Assembly (NCBI RefSeq): GCF_018860805.1
Contig: NZ_JAHKQR010000012.1
Location: 1 to 64,000, forward strand
Direction of reading: 5' to 3'
DNA: 64,000 nt
Origin: Aestuariibacter sp. A3R04
GTDB taxonomy: Bacteria > Pseudomonadota > Gammaproteobacteria > Enterobacterales > Alteromonadaceae
The notes below the pieces were generated by a model. The model worked only from the letters and a program-made list of their open reading frames with translations, was not told the DNA's origin and ran no database searches. Shown piece after piece: positions 63,848 to 64,000 of the stretch (positions within the stretch are counted from its first letter, which is position 1; every line of letters starts with the position of its first letter). The position numbers and the translations under genes were made by a program.

Positions 63848-64000
63848 CTACGTCAGCCATAACGCCACAGATAAACCTATGAGCATTATGGCAAGAGAAG
63901 TAAAAATACCATATCGCATTCGGGGTACCTGCAGATATTCATGAATGACGCTGCCCAACACCATCCATGAACCATTTGCCAGAAAGCCGCTCACACAAAA
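63848..64000 (-). CDS. LysE-type amino-acid exporter, C-terminal end (partial)
   Basis: The last 50 codons of a minus-strand gene that runs off the right edge: SGFLANGSWMVLGSVIHEYL, VPRMRYGIFTSLAIMLIGLSVALWLT and a stop at 63848-63850. One hydrophobic helix preceded by a short basic loop fits the C-terminus of LysE/RhtB exporters. It lies 51 bases upstream of the Lrp gene. Confidence 0.6.
   Translation of the reverse strand, partial: FCVSGFLANGSWMVLGSVIHEYLQVPRMRYGIFTSLAIMLIGLSVALWLT

Overview
The window is chromosomal DNA from a marine gammaproteobacterium, most likely in the Alteromonadales. This rests on MotX of a sodium-driven polar flagellum, the ubiD-fre pair, the RNase R/RlmB pair, several sulfotransferase modules, and ribosomal proteins of gammaproteobacterial type. 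No rRNA, tRNA, transposase, integrase or CRISPR array was found. Two tandem stable-RNA promoters at the left edge point out of the window, so an rRNA or tRNA operon probably lies just to the left.

Layout. (1) 1-2166: the outward promoters, an exported protein built of twelve 15-residue repeats, and a membrane diguanylate cyclase. (2) 2246-8795, minus strand: ugd, a two-module glycosyltransferase and rfbACDB, which make UDP-glucuronate and dTDP-L-rhamnose. (3) 9160-23216, plus strand: a glycan assembly and decoration cluster with GT2, GT4 and GT61 enzymes, two tandem pyruvyltransferase-family paralogs, a GSCFA protein, and four proteins carrying sulfotransferase modules, two of them fused to other enzymes. 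No flippase, polymerase or export genes are present. (4) 23317-25002, minus strand: a large acidic exported protein with a strong promoter and structured leader, a candidate S-layer or major surface protein. (5) 25614-36332, plus strand: a complete type II secretion operon in the Xanthomonas xps order (E-F-G-H-I-J-K-L-M-N/C-D) plus a lipoprotein. (6) 36743-45258, minus strand: the spc and alpha ribosomal operons, detached from the S10 operon. (7) 45536-64000: a hybrid histidine kinase with a four-copy repeat in front of it, a DUF4397 lipoprotein, a Fur-boxed TonB-dependent receptor, rlmB, rnr, a PhoD phosphatase, motX, ubiD-fre, an M28 peptidase, a solute-binding protein, a 49-residue small protein, an Lrp regulator and the end of a LysE-type exporter.

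How it may work together. Regions 2 to 5 read as one cell-surface module: activated sugars, then a rhamnose/uronate glycan that may be pyruvylated and sulfated, next to an abundant surface protein and a private type II secretion system placed divergently from it. Aeromonas is a precedent for a type II secretion system serving an S-layer. That the surface protein is the substrate, and that the glycan decorates it or anchors it, is inference from gene order only.
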